Below, piece by piece: positions 46,275-54,852 of a DNA stretch of 64,000 nucleotides (positions are counted from its first letter, which is position 1; the number at the start of each line of letters is the position of its first letter). The notes below the pieces were generated by a model that was not told the DNA's origin, made no database searches, and worked only from the letters and a program-made list of their open reading frames with translations. This DNA is from CAWDDG01 sp963801065. GTDB taxonomy: Bacteria; Actinomycetota; Actinomycetes; Jiangellales; Jiangellaceae. Location: the NCBI GenBank assembly GCA_963801065.1, contig CAWDDG010000007.1:372001-436000 (forward strand), in the 5' to 3' direction. Position numbers and translations under genes: made by a program.

Positions 46275-48845
46275 ATGGCCTTCGAGCTGTCTGCGAATGT
46301 TGACGTTCACCGCGATGATGACGGACGTATCCGGATCCTTCGTCATCCACAAGACCCGTTCTCGCCCGAAAGGGCCGGACTGACCGAACCGTCGCCGCTG
46401 GAGCTAGCTGATCAGTACGTCCACGAGGTCGCCCCCCTCTATGGGATCGATGAGAACCAGCTGGCCGGCCTGGCCCAGGAGGCGCTGGGTGAGCCGGCGC
46501 CCGAGGGAACCCAACTCCGGCGCCCGGAGCTCAAGACGGTCCAGAACATCATCGTGGCGTCCTACCCGCAGACGCACCTGGGACTGCCGGTCTGGCAGTC
46601 CGCACTTGAGGTCCGGATGTACGGTGAGCCGCTCCGGGCAGTCAGCTCCGCCAGCACGCTCGACCTCGACGTGCAGGTCGAGCCACCGCCGCCCGAAGCT
46701 TTGCGCCGCTTCACCGGCGACGACAGGCTGGAGCTGGCGGGAGCGCTCGGCGTGGACGATGAGGCCGCGCAGCGCCTGGTGATCAACGGGACCCGGCTGC
46801 TCGTTTACCGGAACGACCCGGCCCAGCGCCTCGACCCGGCCGTTGCCCAGCAACCCGGTGGGCAGGTGCTGCGAGGCTCCCTGCCCATCCTCCCTCTGCC
46901 ACCGGTGCCCGACGGCATCGAAGCGGACCGCCACTACGTGGTCCGTGAGGTCCTGTTCACGCTGGCGCTGCCCGACTGGGGCGAGCTGAACTGGCGCGCG
47001 TTCATCGAGTCCGCGACCGGGGCCGTGCTTTACCTGCGGGCGTTCGTGGCCAGCGCCACCGCCTGCGTCTTCGTGACCGACCCGATCACGGCCACCGGGA
47101 ACGCGGTGGACGCATGCTCGCCGGCTGCCGATCTGGACCCACTGCGCACCACCGTCACCCTGCAGGGGCTGGACCCGCCGGATGCGGCCGGGAACCAGGC
47201 CCTCGCTGGCGGGTTCGTCGTGCTGACCGACACCGATCCGCTCCCGATCGCGCCCCCGACGACGACGACGCCGTTCTCGTTCTGCTACTCGGCAGTGACC
47301 GACGACTTCACCGCCGCCAGCGCCTATCACCACTACGACGGCGCCTACCGCACGCTCCAGGGCATGGGATTCGTCATCACCAACTACTTCGACGGCACCA
47401 ACTTCCCGGTCCCTGTCGACCATCAGGGCGTTGGCAATCAGGTGAACGCCTTCGCGATCGGCAACGCGACCGGCACCGGGATGATGAAGTTCATCAACGG
47501 GTTCGCCCAAGCGGGCTGTCCGGTGGGGATCGCCACCGACGTGCGGCTCATCTGGCACGAGTTCGGCCACGCCCTGCTGTATGACCATGTCGGCTCGCCC
47601 AATTTCGGCTGGTGCCACAGCGCCGGTGACACGCTGGGGGTGATCAACTGCGACCCCGGTTCGTTGGCGCCCGATCGTTTCCTGACCTTTCCCTGGATCC
47701 CAGCGATCGTGCGCCGGCACGATCGCGACGTGGCCCTCGGGTGGGCCTGGGGTGGTGTGCTGGACGACACCCAGTACAGCAGCGAGCAGATCCTGTCCAC
47801 CTTGCTGTTCCGCGTCTACCGGACCACTGGCGGCGACGACACCGACATCAACATCCAGCGCTTCGCCGCCCGCTATTTGACCTACCTGATCGTCCAGGCG
47901 ATCGGGACCCTCACGGTAACCACGACCGACCCGGCGGTGTTCGAAACCGCGATGGAGGACGCCGATAACAGCACCCCCAACTTCGAGGGCCACCCCGGCG
48001 GCGCCTGGCACAAGGTGATCCGCTGGAGCTTCGAGCAGCAGGGCCTGTTCCAACCCCCCGGCGCGCCAACGCCGGTGACCCAGCCGGGCGCGCCGCCTGC
48101 GGTCGATGTCTACATCGATGACGGCCGCAACGGCGGGTACATGCCGTACCTGCCTAACTTCACAGCCACGGCCGACATATGGAACCGGCATTTTCCGGAC
48201 GGCGGCACTGCGCACGAAGAGCCGCTCGCCGGGTTCCCAAGCTTCGTCTACGTCCGGGTGCGAAACCGCGGTACCGAATCCGCAACCGACCCGTCCGTGA
48301 AGCTCTTCCAGGCCGACCCGGCGAGCGGCCTCGGCTGGCCGGGCTCGTGGACGCCGGCGGCCACAGCGCAGCTCGCAGCAAGCGGAACGATTCCGCCCGG
48401 CGGCCAGACGGTTATCGGCCCCTTCTCCTGGTTGCCTGCTTCGGCTGGCCCGATTTCTTTGCTGGCGAGCGCATCGGCGACCGGCGACGCAAGCAATGCG
48501 GACACAATAAACGGCCCGATATCGCATTGGCGGCTCATTCCCTTCGACAACAACCTCGCGCAGCGCGATGTCACGGCGGAGACGGCCGACCCTTGCGAAC
48601 AGATGGAGCAGCTTGCCGACTACATCTCCACACTCAACCTCAAGCAAGGACTCGAGCAGAGCCTGACTGCCAAACTCCGCAACGCGAAGCGTGACTGCGA
48701 GCGTGGGCACACCACGCCGGCATGCAACAAGCTGGGCGCGTTCGACAACGAGGTCAACGCGCAAACCAACAAGGGTTTGACGCCAGCGCAGGCCGGGGTG
48801 CTCCTAGGCCACAGCAGCGGCATCAAGACGGCGCTGGGATGTTGA
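46275..48845 (+). CDS. Gluzincin-like metallopeptidase with C-terminal FIMAH domain
   Basis: An 856-aa protein, ATG at 46275 with GGGAGG 8 bp upstream. Residues ~1-230 resemble an FTP/PepSY-type propeptide region (PQTHLGLPVWQSALEVRMYG). The catalytic part has DVRLIWHEFGHALLYDHVGS (~423; HEFGH is the HExxH zinc site), and SAGDTLGVINCDPGSLAPD follows. A ~100-aa beta domain (FPSFVYVRVRNRGTESATDP) precedes the C-terminal FIMAH-like helical domain: KQGLEQSLTAKLRNAKRDCE and CNKLGAFDNEVNAQTNKGLT. No signal peptide is visible, which is odd for a protease of this type; either export is unusual or the true start lies elsewhere. Intact frame. Confidence 0.8.
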   Translation: MAFELSANVDVHRDDDGRIRILRHPQDPFSPERAGLTEPSPLELADQYVHEVAPLYGIDENQLAGLAQEALGEPAPEGTQLRRPELKTVQNIIVASYPQTHLGLPVWQSALEVRMYGEPLRAVSSASTLDLDVQVEPPPPEALRRFTGDDRLELAGALGVDDEAAQRLVINGTRLLVYRNDPAQRLDPAVAQQPGGQVLRGSLPILPLPPVPDGIEADRHYVVREVLFTLALPDWGELNWRAFIESATGAVLYLRAFVASATACVFVTDPITATGNAVDACSPAADLDPLRTTVTLQGLDPPDAAGNQALAGGFVVLTDTDPLPIAPPTTTTPFSFCYSAVTDDFTAASAYHHYDGAYRTLQGMGFVITNYFDGTNFPVPVDHQGVGNQVNAFAIGNATGTGMMKFINGFAQAGCPVGIATDVRLIWHEFGHALLYDHVGSPNFGWCHSAGDTLGVINCDPGSLAPDRFLTFPWIPAIVRRHDRDVALGWAWGGVLDDTQYSSEQILSTLLFRVYRTTGGDDTDINIQRFAARYLTYLIVQAIGTLTVTTTDPAVFETAMEDADNSTPNFEGHPGGAWHKVIRWSFEQQGLFQPPGAPTPVTQPGAPPAVDVYIDDGRNGGYMPYLPNFTATADIWNRHFPDGGTAHEEPLAGFPSFVYVRVRNRGTESATDPSVKLFQADPASGLGWPGSWTPAATAQLAASGTIPPGGQTVIGPFSWLPASAGPISLLASASATGDASNADTINGPISHWRLIPFDNNLAQRDVTAETADPCEQMEQLADYISTLNLKQGLEQSLTAKLRNAKRDCERGHTTPACNKLGAFDNEVNAQTNKGLTPAQAGVLLGHSSGIKTALGC

Positions 48846-48888
48846 GTGGTGAAAGCGGGCCAACTGGTCGAGGTCGCGAGCAGCGGCC

Positions 48889-48945
48889 TTGACGATCGCC
48901 ATTCCGATCTCGCCGACGCCGGCGGCCCGCTTCACCGATCCAATA
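48889..48945 (+). pseudogene. Fragment of a secreted EEP phosphatase gene
   Basis: TIAIPISPTPAARFTD closely matches residues 166-183 of the 30946 EEP protein (IPIAIPISPTLAARFTD). Only ~55 bp is retained. It shows that an EEP paralogue once lay here or that a piece was copied. Confidence 0.55.
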
Positions 48946-49221
48946 CGTGGAATCCCTCGAGTTGGTGCTTACGTCGGGACGGGTTCGAAGGTCGAGGTGC
49001 CTTCAGTGTCCACGGATGACAAGATCGGGCGCCGTGCCGGCAGGGAAGTGCGGCGAAGGATCGCGGCTCAGCCCGGCTGAACCCTGGCTGACGTAGGAGG
49101 CCGATCCCACGAAGCCGGGCACGGCGGCTGCATAACTACGTCTCGTCATAGTTCCGTCCCGTACCACGTCGAACTTCCGAGCCCGGCGCGGCAAACGTGG
49201 CATAGCGGTTAGCCTCGGGCA
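48946..49221. other. Intergenic, no gene
   Basis: A 61-codon frame at 48889-49080 is mostly unrecognisable. Nothing else is supported. Confidence 0.4.
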
Positions 49222-50322
49222 ATGCGATCCGAAGAGGTGGACCGGTCGCGTCCCGAAGACCGAACCTGGGTCGACGAGGCGGTGCGCCGGGTGGAGGCCG
49301 ATGCCGCCCGGAGCGCGGACACTCACCTCCACGTCTTCCCCATGCCGCCCGCGTGGCACGTCGACTTCTACCTCAAGGACGAGTCGGTGCATCCCACCGG
49401 CTCGCTCAAGCACCGCCTGGCCCGCTCCCTCTTTCTCTACGCCCTCACCAGTGGCTGGATCCACGAAGGCACGCCGGTCATCGAGGCGTCCTCGGGCTCG
49501 ACCGCGATCTCCGAGGCCTACTTCGCCCGTCTCATCGGTGTGCCGTTCATTGCCGTGATGCCGCGCTCGACGAGCCCCGAGAAGGTGGCACTCATCGAGT
49601 TCTACGGCGGCCACTGTCACCTGGTCGACGAACCTGCGGCCATCTACGACGAGGCGGGTCGTTTGGCTGGAGAACGTGGTGGCCACTACATAGACCAGTT
49701 CACGTTCGCGGAGCGCGCTACCGACTGGCGCGGTAACAACAACATCGCCGAGTCGATCTTCGAGCAACTGCGAGAGGAGAGGTACCCGGTACCCGCCTGG
49801 ATCGTAGTCGGCGCCGGGACCGGTGGGACCAGCGCGACGATCGGCCGTTACGTCCGCTACAAGCGGCACTACACCAGGGTGGCGGTTGTGGATCCGGAAG
49901 GGTCCGCCTTCTACCCTGCTTGGACCCATGAGGACTGGACGGCAACCGGCGTGGGTTCCCGCATCGAGGGCATCGGGCGACCACGGGTCGAGCCTTCGTT
50001 CATACCCTCTGTCATCGACCGGATGGTCAAGGTACCCGACGCCGCCAGCATCGCCACGATGCGATGGGTGAGCCGAGTCACGGGGCGTGACGTGGGTGGC
50101 TCGACCGGCACCAATGTCTGGAGCGCCCTGCGGCTGGCTGCGGAGATGCGCGCAACCGGTGAAGAGGGCTCCGTCGTGACGCTGATCTGTGACAGCGGCG
50201 AGCGCTATGCCGGCACCTACGGCTCCGATTCCTGGCTAGCGCAGCAGGGCCTCGACATAGAGCCTTATGAGAAGGCGCTCGACGCGTTTTCGCTCACGGG
50301 TGAATGGCGCGAACCCCCGTAA
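49222..50322 (+). CDS. cds1: PLP-dependent cysteine synthase-fold protein, Cds1-like
   Basis: A 366-aa fold-type II PLP enzyme. FYLKDESVHPTGSLKHRLAR (~50) holds the Schiff-base lysine, IEASSGSTAISEAYFARLIG (~90) the substrate/PLP loop, and IVVGAGTGGTSATIGRYV (~193) the phosphate-binding glycine loop. Length and TGSLKHR sequence fit the Cds1 (Rv3684) L-cysteine desulfhydrase group rather than CysK, making H2S, pyruvate and ammonia from cysteine. That is a family inference. No cysE partner is nearby. Complete frame. Confidence 0.85.
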   Translation: MRSEEVDRSRPEDRTWVDEAVRRVEADAARSADTHLHVFPMPPAWHVDFYLKDESVHPTGSLKHRLARSLFLYALTSGWIHEGTPVIEASSGSTAISEAYFARLIGVPFIAVMPRSTSPEKVALIEFYGGHCHLVDEPAAIYDEAGRLAGERGGHYIDQFTFAERATDWRGNNNIAESIFEQLREERYPVPAWIVVGAGTGGTSATIGRYVRYKRHYTRVAVVDPEGSAFYPAWTHEDWTATGVGSRIEGIGRPRVEPSFIPSVIDRMVKVPDAASIATMRWVSRVTGRDVGGSTGTNVWSALRLAAEMRATGEEGSVVTLICDSGERYAGTYGSDSWLAQQGLDIEPYEKALDAFSLTGEWREPP

Positions 50323-50365
50323 GCCCCATGACCCTCGATCGTGTTCCACCGGGGCGATATTGGTG

Positions 50366-50719
50366 CTACCGCGCATATCCTGCGGCGCCGAGCAGATGCA
50401 GCGATACGTATGGCACGTCGCCGACGACCCAGCTGTCGTGTTCCGCCGGGGGGATGTAAAAGATCGTTCCTGGCGTCAGGTCAACGACTCGGCCGTCGTC
50501 GAAGGCAGCCGTGGCATGGCCGGCGAGCACGATTCCGAGGTGCTCGACAGTGCACGTACGGGCGCCGACGCGAGGCCCTACGTGCACAGACCACTTCCAG
50601 CCGGGTTGATATGTCGCTCGGCCAAGGGTCTGGTCGGCGATGGTTACCAGCTCCAATCGGCCCCTGTCGAATTCTCTGACCTCGTCGGGCGACTCGAAGC
50701 GCGTAAGGATCGTGTCCAT
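50366..50719 (-). CDS. Cupin domain protein
   Basis: A 117-aa single cupin: MDTILTRFESPDEVREFDRG, LGRATYQPGWKWSVHVGPRV, CTVEHLGIVLAGHATAAFDD, VVDLTPGTIFYIPPAEHDSW. The HVGP...TCTVEHL and AEHDSW blocks hold likely metal/ligand residues. Similar stand-alone cupins are annotated as anti-sigma or hypothetical. Start at 50719; a nearby upstream ATG (50728) is equally possible. Intact. Confidence 0.75.
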   Translation of the reverse strand: MDTILTRFESPDEVREFDRGRLELVTIADQTLGRATYQPGWKWSVHVGPRVGARTCTVEHLGIVLAGHATAAFDDGRVVDLTPGTIFYIPPAEHDSWVVGDVPYVSLHLLGAAGYAR

Positions 50720-50819
50720 GCTGCGCATCCTGTCGTGGTGACCCAGTGCATGGCACTCGGGGTCAGAGGTTGCGGCCGCCACCAGGATGACTTTTGGGGT
50801 ATGCGTCGCCGCGAACAGC

Positions 50820-51149
50820 GCAGCAGCTGATCGGGCTGGTCGAGCTCGACCGTCGGTCGTCCGACTGGCATTCGTTACGGGGGACTTCGCCACGGTCACC
50901 GTGCGCGACCGCTTTAGTCGCGAGGTGCTCGAAGTCACCGCCGATCGGGCCAGCGGTGTGGCCGTTTGACCAGGCGGGGCTCGGGTCCCACGACCAAGAG
51001 CGGCGCGGGCCGCCCGCGCTCAGCCCTTGGCTGAGAGATCTGCTGCTCCGTCATCCAGACGTCGTCGCTATCGACCTCGCCGCCGATCCGGAGATCCTCG
51101 ACCCCGGTACTTGCAGCTGATCCTCGCCTTGGGGCTACGCCACGGGATA
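50820..51149. other. Intergenic, no confident gene
   Basis: Two overlapping frames (about 50787 and 50794) are unlike known proteins and one crosses the cupin 5' end. I see no domain. Confidence 0.35.
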
Positions 51150-51416
51150 TCAGGGCGTGCAGACCGCGGCGTCGAAGCCGCCGCCGAACAACTCCACGTT
51201 GCCACCCATGGTGATCGGGATGACACCGGCGATCGGGCCACCGCTGGCGGCAGAGGCCGGCGTCTCGTCGGTCTGGTTCGCTCCCGCGTTTGCTGGCGCG
51301 GGTGTGCACCGTAGTGGCGTGACGCCGTGCACGTGGGCCGCCGCAGGAGCGACCGGGATTAGGACGAAGGCAACTGCGGCAACGACGGTGCCAACCACGA
51401 GGCGAACCTTCGGCAT
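51150..51416 (-). CDS. Small secreted protein, unknown
   Basis: An 88-aa preprotein: MPKVRLVVGTVVAAVAFVLI with PVAPAAAHV cleavage (~30). The mature part is about 58 aa with two Cys (PLRCTP and the final CTP), rich in Gly/Pro/Ala. GGAGGAG sits at ideal spacing before the ATG at 51416, giving strong start support. Probably exported; role unknown. Confidence 0.7.
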   Translation of the reverse strand: MPKVRLVVGTVVAAVAFVLIPVAPAAAHVHGVTPLRCTPAPANAGANQTDETPASAASGGPIAGVIPITMGGNVELFGGGFDAAVCTP

Positions 51417-51868
51417 TACTCCTCCAGCCATGGGATCTTCGACGGCCCATCCCGTCGCGAACTAGCCGGAACCGGCACGTCGCGTGGGTAGGCCACCTCT
51501 CATGGCCTTACACGAGCCCAGCCTTGCCATGGTTCACCCGACGCTTGCGGCACCACCAGTTGTGGGCTGGTTGCTGCCATTCCCGAACCTCCGACTCGTC
51601 GCCAGCGATGAGGGAATACGGCTGATTCCCGCGGCCGTTCGTGTCCTCGTCCGCCCCGTGCCAGACCCGCGACTTCCTACGGCTCACCGAGTCCCTTCGA
51701 ATTAGCCTTTTCGGCGGGCCGTCAGACCATTCCAAACAAGTCCATCGTCGAAGTTCACTCCGGGGGCAACCCCAACGAAGATTTCGACCTGCCCCCACTG
51801 CCGGTCGCCCCACGCAGCTAGCGCGGAGCGGCTCGCAGCATCCTCGTCCCCGCCGGGCAGTCCCACCG
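51417..51868. other. Intergenic, no gene
   Basis: Only short, unrecognised frames on both strands. Confidence 0.4.
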
Positions 51869-52177
51869 CTACGACGGCAGATCGGCCGCCGGCATTTGCG
51901 GGATGGTGGAGCCGGGCCAGCGCTGGCCCGCCACCTCGAGGTCGCGTACCTTCAGCGAGCCGATCTCGATCTCCTCGGCTCGCAGTTTGCGGATCACCGC
52001 TTCTGCGATCGCGAGCCGGCCGATGGCCATCGCACCGACCGCAGCGACCGCGATTGCGAGAGGTCCCATCGCCGACGGCCCGAGGATGCGGGCGCCGACG
52101 GCCATCGTGCCGGTGACGCTCGCCTTCGTGGCGGTGGCGCCGGTCGTCTGGCGGCGGATGCTGATGTTGCTCGGCAT
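51869..52177 (-). CDS. Small repeat protein of the GALAIG type
   Basis: A 102-aa protein: MPSNISIRRQTTGATATKAS, then a pentapeptide-like hydrophobic repeat GPLAIAVAAVGAMAIGRLAI (~45) and a beta segment IEIGSLKVRDLEVAGQRWPG. Similar GALAIGxLAIGR proteins recur in bacteria as small beta-solenoid-like hypotheticals with C-terminal SLEVDELxV. Role unknown. ATG at 52177 with AGGAGGC nearby upstream. Confidence 0.6.
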   Translation of the reverse strand: MPSNISIRRQTTGATATKASVTGTMAVGARILGPSAMGPLAIAVAAVGAMAIGRLAIAEAVIRKLRAEEIEIGSLKVRDLEVAGQRWPGSTIPQMPAADLPS

Positions 52178-52289
52178 GGTGGTGCCTCCTGTGGCCGTTC
52201 ATCGGGTGTGCCAAGCAAAACGTTGCGCGTTTCGTGCAGGTTCGCAAACCACCAACAATCCGCACGCGACCGTCAGCCGCCGGTCGGTG

Positions 52290-53372
52290 CTAGAGGGTGA
52301 CGTCAGGGCGTAGCAGGGTCTTGATGGAGCGGCGTTCGTCCATCGCGCGGTAGGCATCGGCCGCCCGCTTCAAGGGAAGCTCGAGGTCGAAGACGCGCCC
52401 TGGGCGAATCGTCCCGGCGATGACGTCGGCCAGTAGCTCGCCGAGATATGCCCGGACGGGGGCGACGCCGCCGCCGACGGAAATGTTGTCGTCGAACATC
52501 TTCTGCAGGGGAAGTTCCGGCCCGCCGTTCGGCACGCCGACGAAGCCCACCCGTCCGCCGGGGCGGGTCGTGCCGAGCGCCTGTTCCATCGAGGCCTTGG
52601 TGCCCACACACTCGAGCACCGCGTCGGCACCCATCCCGGAGAGCAGCTCGTGAACTGCGGCGATGCCGGCCTGGCCGCGCTCGGCCACGACGTCGGTGGC
52701 GCCGAATTCACGGGCGATCGCCTGCCGGTCGGCATGGCGTGACATTGCGACGATGCGCTTGGCCCCGAGGCGAGCAGCGGCCAGCACAGCGCACAGGCCG
52801 ACCGCGCCGTCGCCCACGACGACCACGGTGCTGCCGGCCCTGACCCCGGCCGAAACGGCTGCGTGGTGGCCGGTCCCCATCACGTCGGAGAGTGCGAGCA
52901 GGCTGGGCACGAGCTCGTGGTCCGGTGTCTCCGGAGTGGCTACCAGGGTGCCGTCGGCCATAGGTACCCGAACCCACTCGCCTTGGCCTCCGTCGACCGG
53001 AAGACCGTACTCGTCCTTGCCGCCCCACCAGGCGCCATGCTCACACGAGGTGTACACACCGTTGCGGCAGTGCACGCACGTCCCGTCGCTGACCGCGAAG
53101 GGTGCGATGACGAAGTCCCCGCGGCGGACGGAGCGAACGTCGGAGCCGACCTCCTCGACCGTGCCGACGAACTCGTGCCCAATCCGCGTCGGCTTCTTCG
53201 CCGGTGTGATGCCGCGGTACGGCCACAGATCCGAGCCGCAGACACATGACGCGACGACGCGGACCAGCACGTCGGTCGGGCGCCGGATCTCGGGGTCGGG
53301 CACGTCCTCCACGCGGATGTCCCGCGGTCCATGGATCAGCGTCGCTAGCAACTCGCCTCCCTGCTCGCTCAC
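52290..53372 (-). CDS. Zinc-dependent alcohol dehydrogenase
   Basis: A 360-aa MDR-superfamily enzyme, GTG start at 53372 (SEQGGELLATLIHGPRDIRV). Catalytic zinc: SCVCGSDLWPYRG (~40) and IGHEFVG (~65). Structural zinc region: CVHCRNGVYTSCEHGAW (~98). NAD(P) site: VVVVGDGAVGLCAVLAAARL (~170; GDGAVG). Substrate unknown; these oxidise alcohols or formaldehyde-like compounds. A longer N-terminal frame is not used as it lacks family similarity. Intact, single gene. Confidence 0.88.
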   Translation of the reverse strand: MSEQGGELLATLIHGPRDIRVEDVPDPEIRRPTDVLVRVVASCVCGSDLWPYRGITPAKKPTRIGHEFVGTVEEVGSDVRSVRRGDFVIAPFAVSDGTCVHCRNGVYTSCEHGAWWGGKDEYGLPVDGGQGEWVRVPMADGTLVATPETPDHELVPSLLALSDVMGTGHHAAVSAGVRAGSTVVVVGDGAVGLCAVLAAARLGAKRIVAMSRHADRQAIAREFGATDVVAERGQAGIAAVHELLSGMGADAVLECVGTKASMEQALGTTRPGGRVGFVGVPNGGPELPLQKMFDDNISVGGGVAPVRAYLGELLADVIAGTIRPGRVFDLELPLKRAADAYRAMDERRSIKTLLRPDVTL

Positions 53373-53474
53373 CGCTGCTCCACCGTAGTCGGCAGGGGGA
53401 CCACGCGGCGGGTTCGGAGCGCCCCAGCAGCTCCACCCATTCGGCAACGAGCAGTCGCGGCCAGACTCAGCTGA

Positions 53475-53533
53475 CCAGCTGCCGGCGCTGAGGTGGCGAC
53501 CCGAGGACGTGCAAGCGACGTATCTAGCGTGGC
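53475..53533 (+). pseudogene. Short PatB-gene fragment
   Basis: 59 bp matching 38628-38686 at about 54 of 59 positions. It shares with the 42069 copy the same CAAGCG variant, so the two copies may derive from one paralogue. Non-coding remnant. Confidence 0.65.
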
Positions 53534-53611
53534 TGGACTCGCTGGTGGGCAGGCGGCGGGGGCAGCGCCCAGCTCACCGCAGCCACCAGGGCGGCCGGGA
53601 CCGTCACGTGA

Positions 53612-54067
53612 TCAGAGGGTCCAGCTGAAGGACTGTGAGCGCCCAACCGGTTGCTGGCTTTCGTAGAAGCGGTGTGCTCGTGTGCGGTCGTTGCCGGAGT
53701 TCAGTTCGAGGTGGGTGGCGCTGTGCTGGCGTGCCCAATCTTGTGCGGCCGTCAACAGGCGACGTCCGATGTTCTGAGAGCGGTGGTCGGGATGCACGGC
53801 GAGGTCCTCGATCCAGCTGCGCTGGCCGAATCTCACCGACAGGATGTCGAGGTACACGGCGCAGAACCCCACGAGGTGGCCATCAATGTCGGCGATGAGC
53901 ACGTCAGAGCGGTCCGAGGACGAGACCGCATGGAGTGTGTGGACGGCCTTCGCCTCGTCCCAGTCTGGTGGTCGCTGGCCGGGCGGCGCGAAGAGCCATT
54001 CGTATGCGGCTGCCACTGCGGGCATGTCCGCGGGCCGCGCGGTTCGGATGACTGGTTCCTGCTCCAT
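53612..54067 (-). CDS. GNAT acetyltransferase
   Basis: A 151-aa complete GNAT: MEQEPVIRTARPADMPAVAA, VLIADIDGHLVGFCAVYLDI (~57), WIEDLAVHPDHRSQNIGRRL (~84; acetyl-CoA motif A, here NIGR), and THLELNSGNDRTRAHRFYES (~117). It acetylates an amine on an unknown small molecule or protein. A copy of its N-terminal part lies at 59420. Intact. Confidence 0.88.
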   Translation of the reverse strand: MEQEPVIRTARPADMPAVAAAYEWLFAPPGQRPPDWDEAKAVHTLHAVSSSDRSDVLIADIDGHLVGFCAVYLDILSVRFGQRSWIEDLAVHPDHRSQNIGRRLLTAAQDWARQHSATHLELNSGNDRTRAHRFYESQQPVGRSQSFSWTL

Positions 54068-54118
54068 GGTTCAACCCGCCTGATTCGACGTGATCATTGA
54101 GTCTGCAGCGCCGTGCTA

Positions 54119-54640
54119 GCCGATCGGGCCGAGTTGCCGGGCCCCGGGCGGCGGCATCGGTGCGGTTCGCCGCACCGAGCTTGTCCAGGATGTGGCCGAC
54201 GTGCTTGTTGACCGTGTCCAGCGTCACATGAAGCTCGGCGGCGATCCGTCTGTTCGACCGGCCGGCGGCCAGCAGCGTCAGCACCTCCATCTCGCGGGCG
54301 GTCAGCGGCTCGATCATGCCAGGCATCGCGGCGGCGGCACCCTTCCCGGGGTGCGGCTCGGCGCGTGTGGAGTCCAGCGCCGGCAGGAGCCGGCCGAGTA
54401 GGACGGTCACCGGCGCGCCCTCGTCGGCGAAGACCTGGAGGTAGCTCTGAGGGTGGGCCAGGGTGAGCGCTTCGGCCAGGGCGGCCACGGCAGCGGTGTG
54501 CTCCGCTCCGGCGGCCAGCGCCGGCGCCCGTAGCGCCTGGATCTCGATGAGATTGCCCATCCCGGCCCACGCGATCGCCAATGCGAACAGGCGCTCGAGC
54601 AGCCCGTGTGCCTGGGCAGGTCCAGTCTTGCGCGAGCAGC
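54119..54640 (-). pseudogene. MalT/LuxR-type regulator, C-terminal remnant
   Basis: LIEIQALRAPALAAGAEHTA, QSYLQVFADEGAPVTVLLGR, then the LuxR domain PLTAREMEVLTLLAAGRSNR, and TLDTVNKHVGHILDKLGAAN. The final residues NRTDAAARARQLGPIG-stop appear only after removing one G near 54150. The N-terminal ATPase and most of the TPR region are missing. It is joined upstream to an alpha/beta-hydrolase remnant. Confidence 0.65.
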
Positions 54641-54800
54641 ACCAGATGTTCCGGCTCGTGGGAGATCCGGAACGATCACTCGATGGCTCGTGGCCAGTTC
54701 TGGAATCGCCCGCCCCATACGGCGGAGAATTCTCCAGGACCATGCAAGAGGACAACGGGGGAACGGGCACCGCGCTCGAGCACCGCGGTCGATATAACGG
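54640..54800 (-). pseudogene. Alpha/beta-hydrolase N-terminal remnant
   Basis: VVLLHGPGEFSAVW in one frame and RAIPELATSHRVIVPDLPRA in another match the oxyanion HG region and first helix of alpha/beta hydrolases. The rest is missing and the sequence runs into the MalT/LuxR remnant. A chimeric scar. Confidence 0.5.
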
Positions 54801-54852
54801 CCAGCCCCAGCCGACTGTCATAGTGCGGAGGCTGTCGTTTCGAGCGGAGAGC

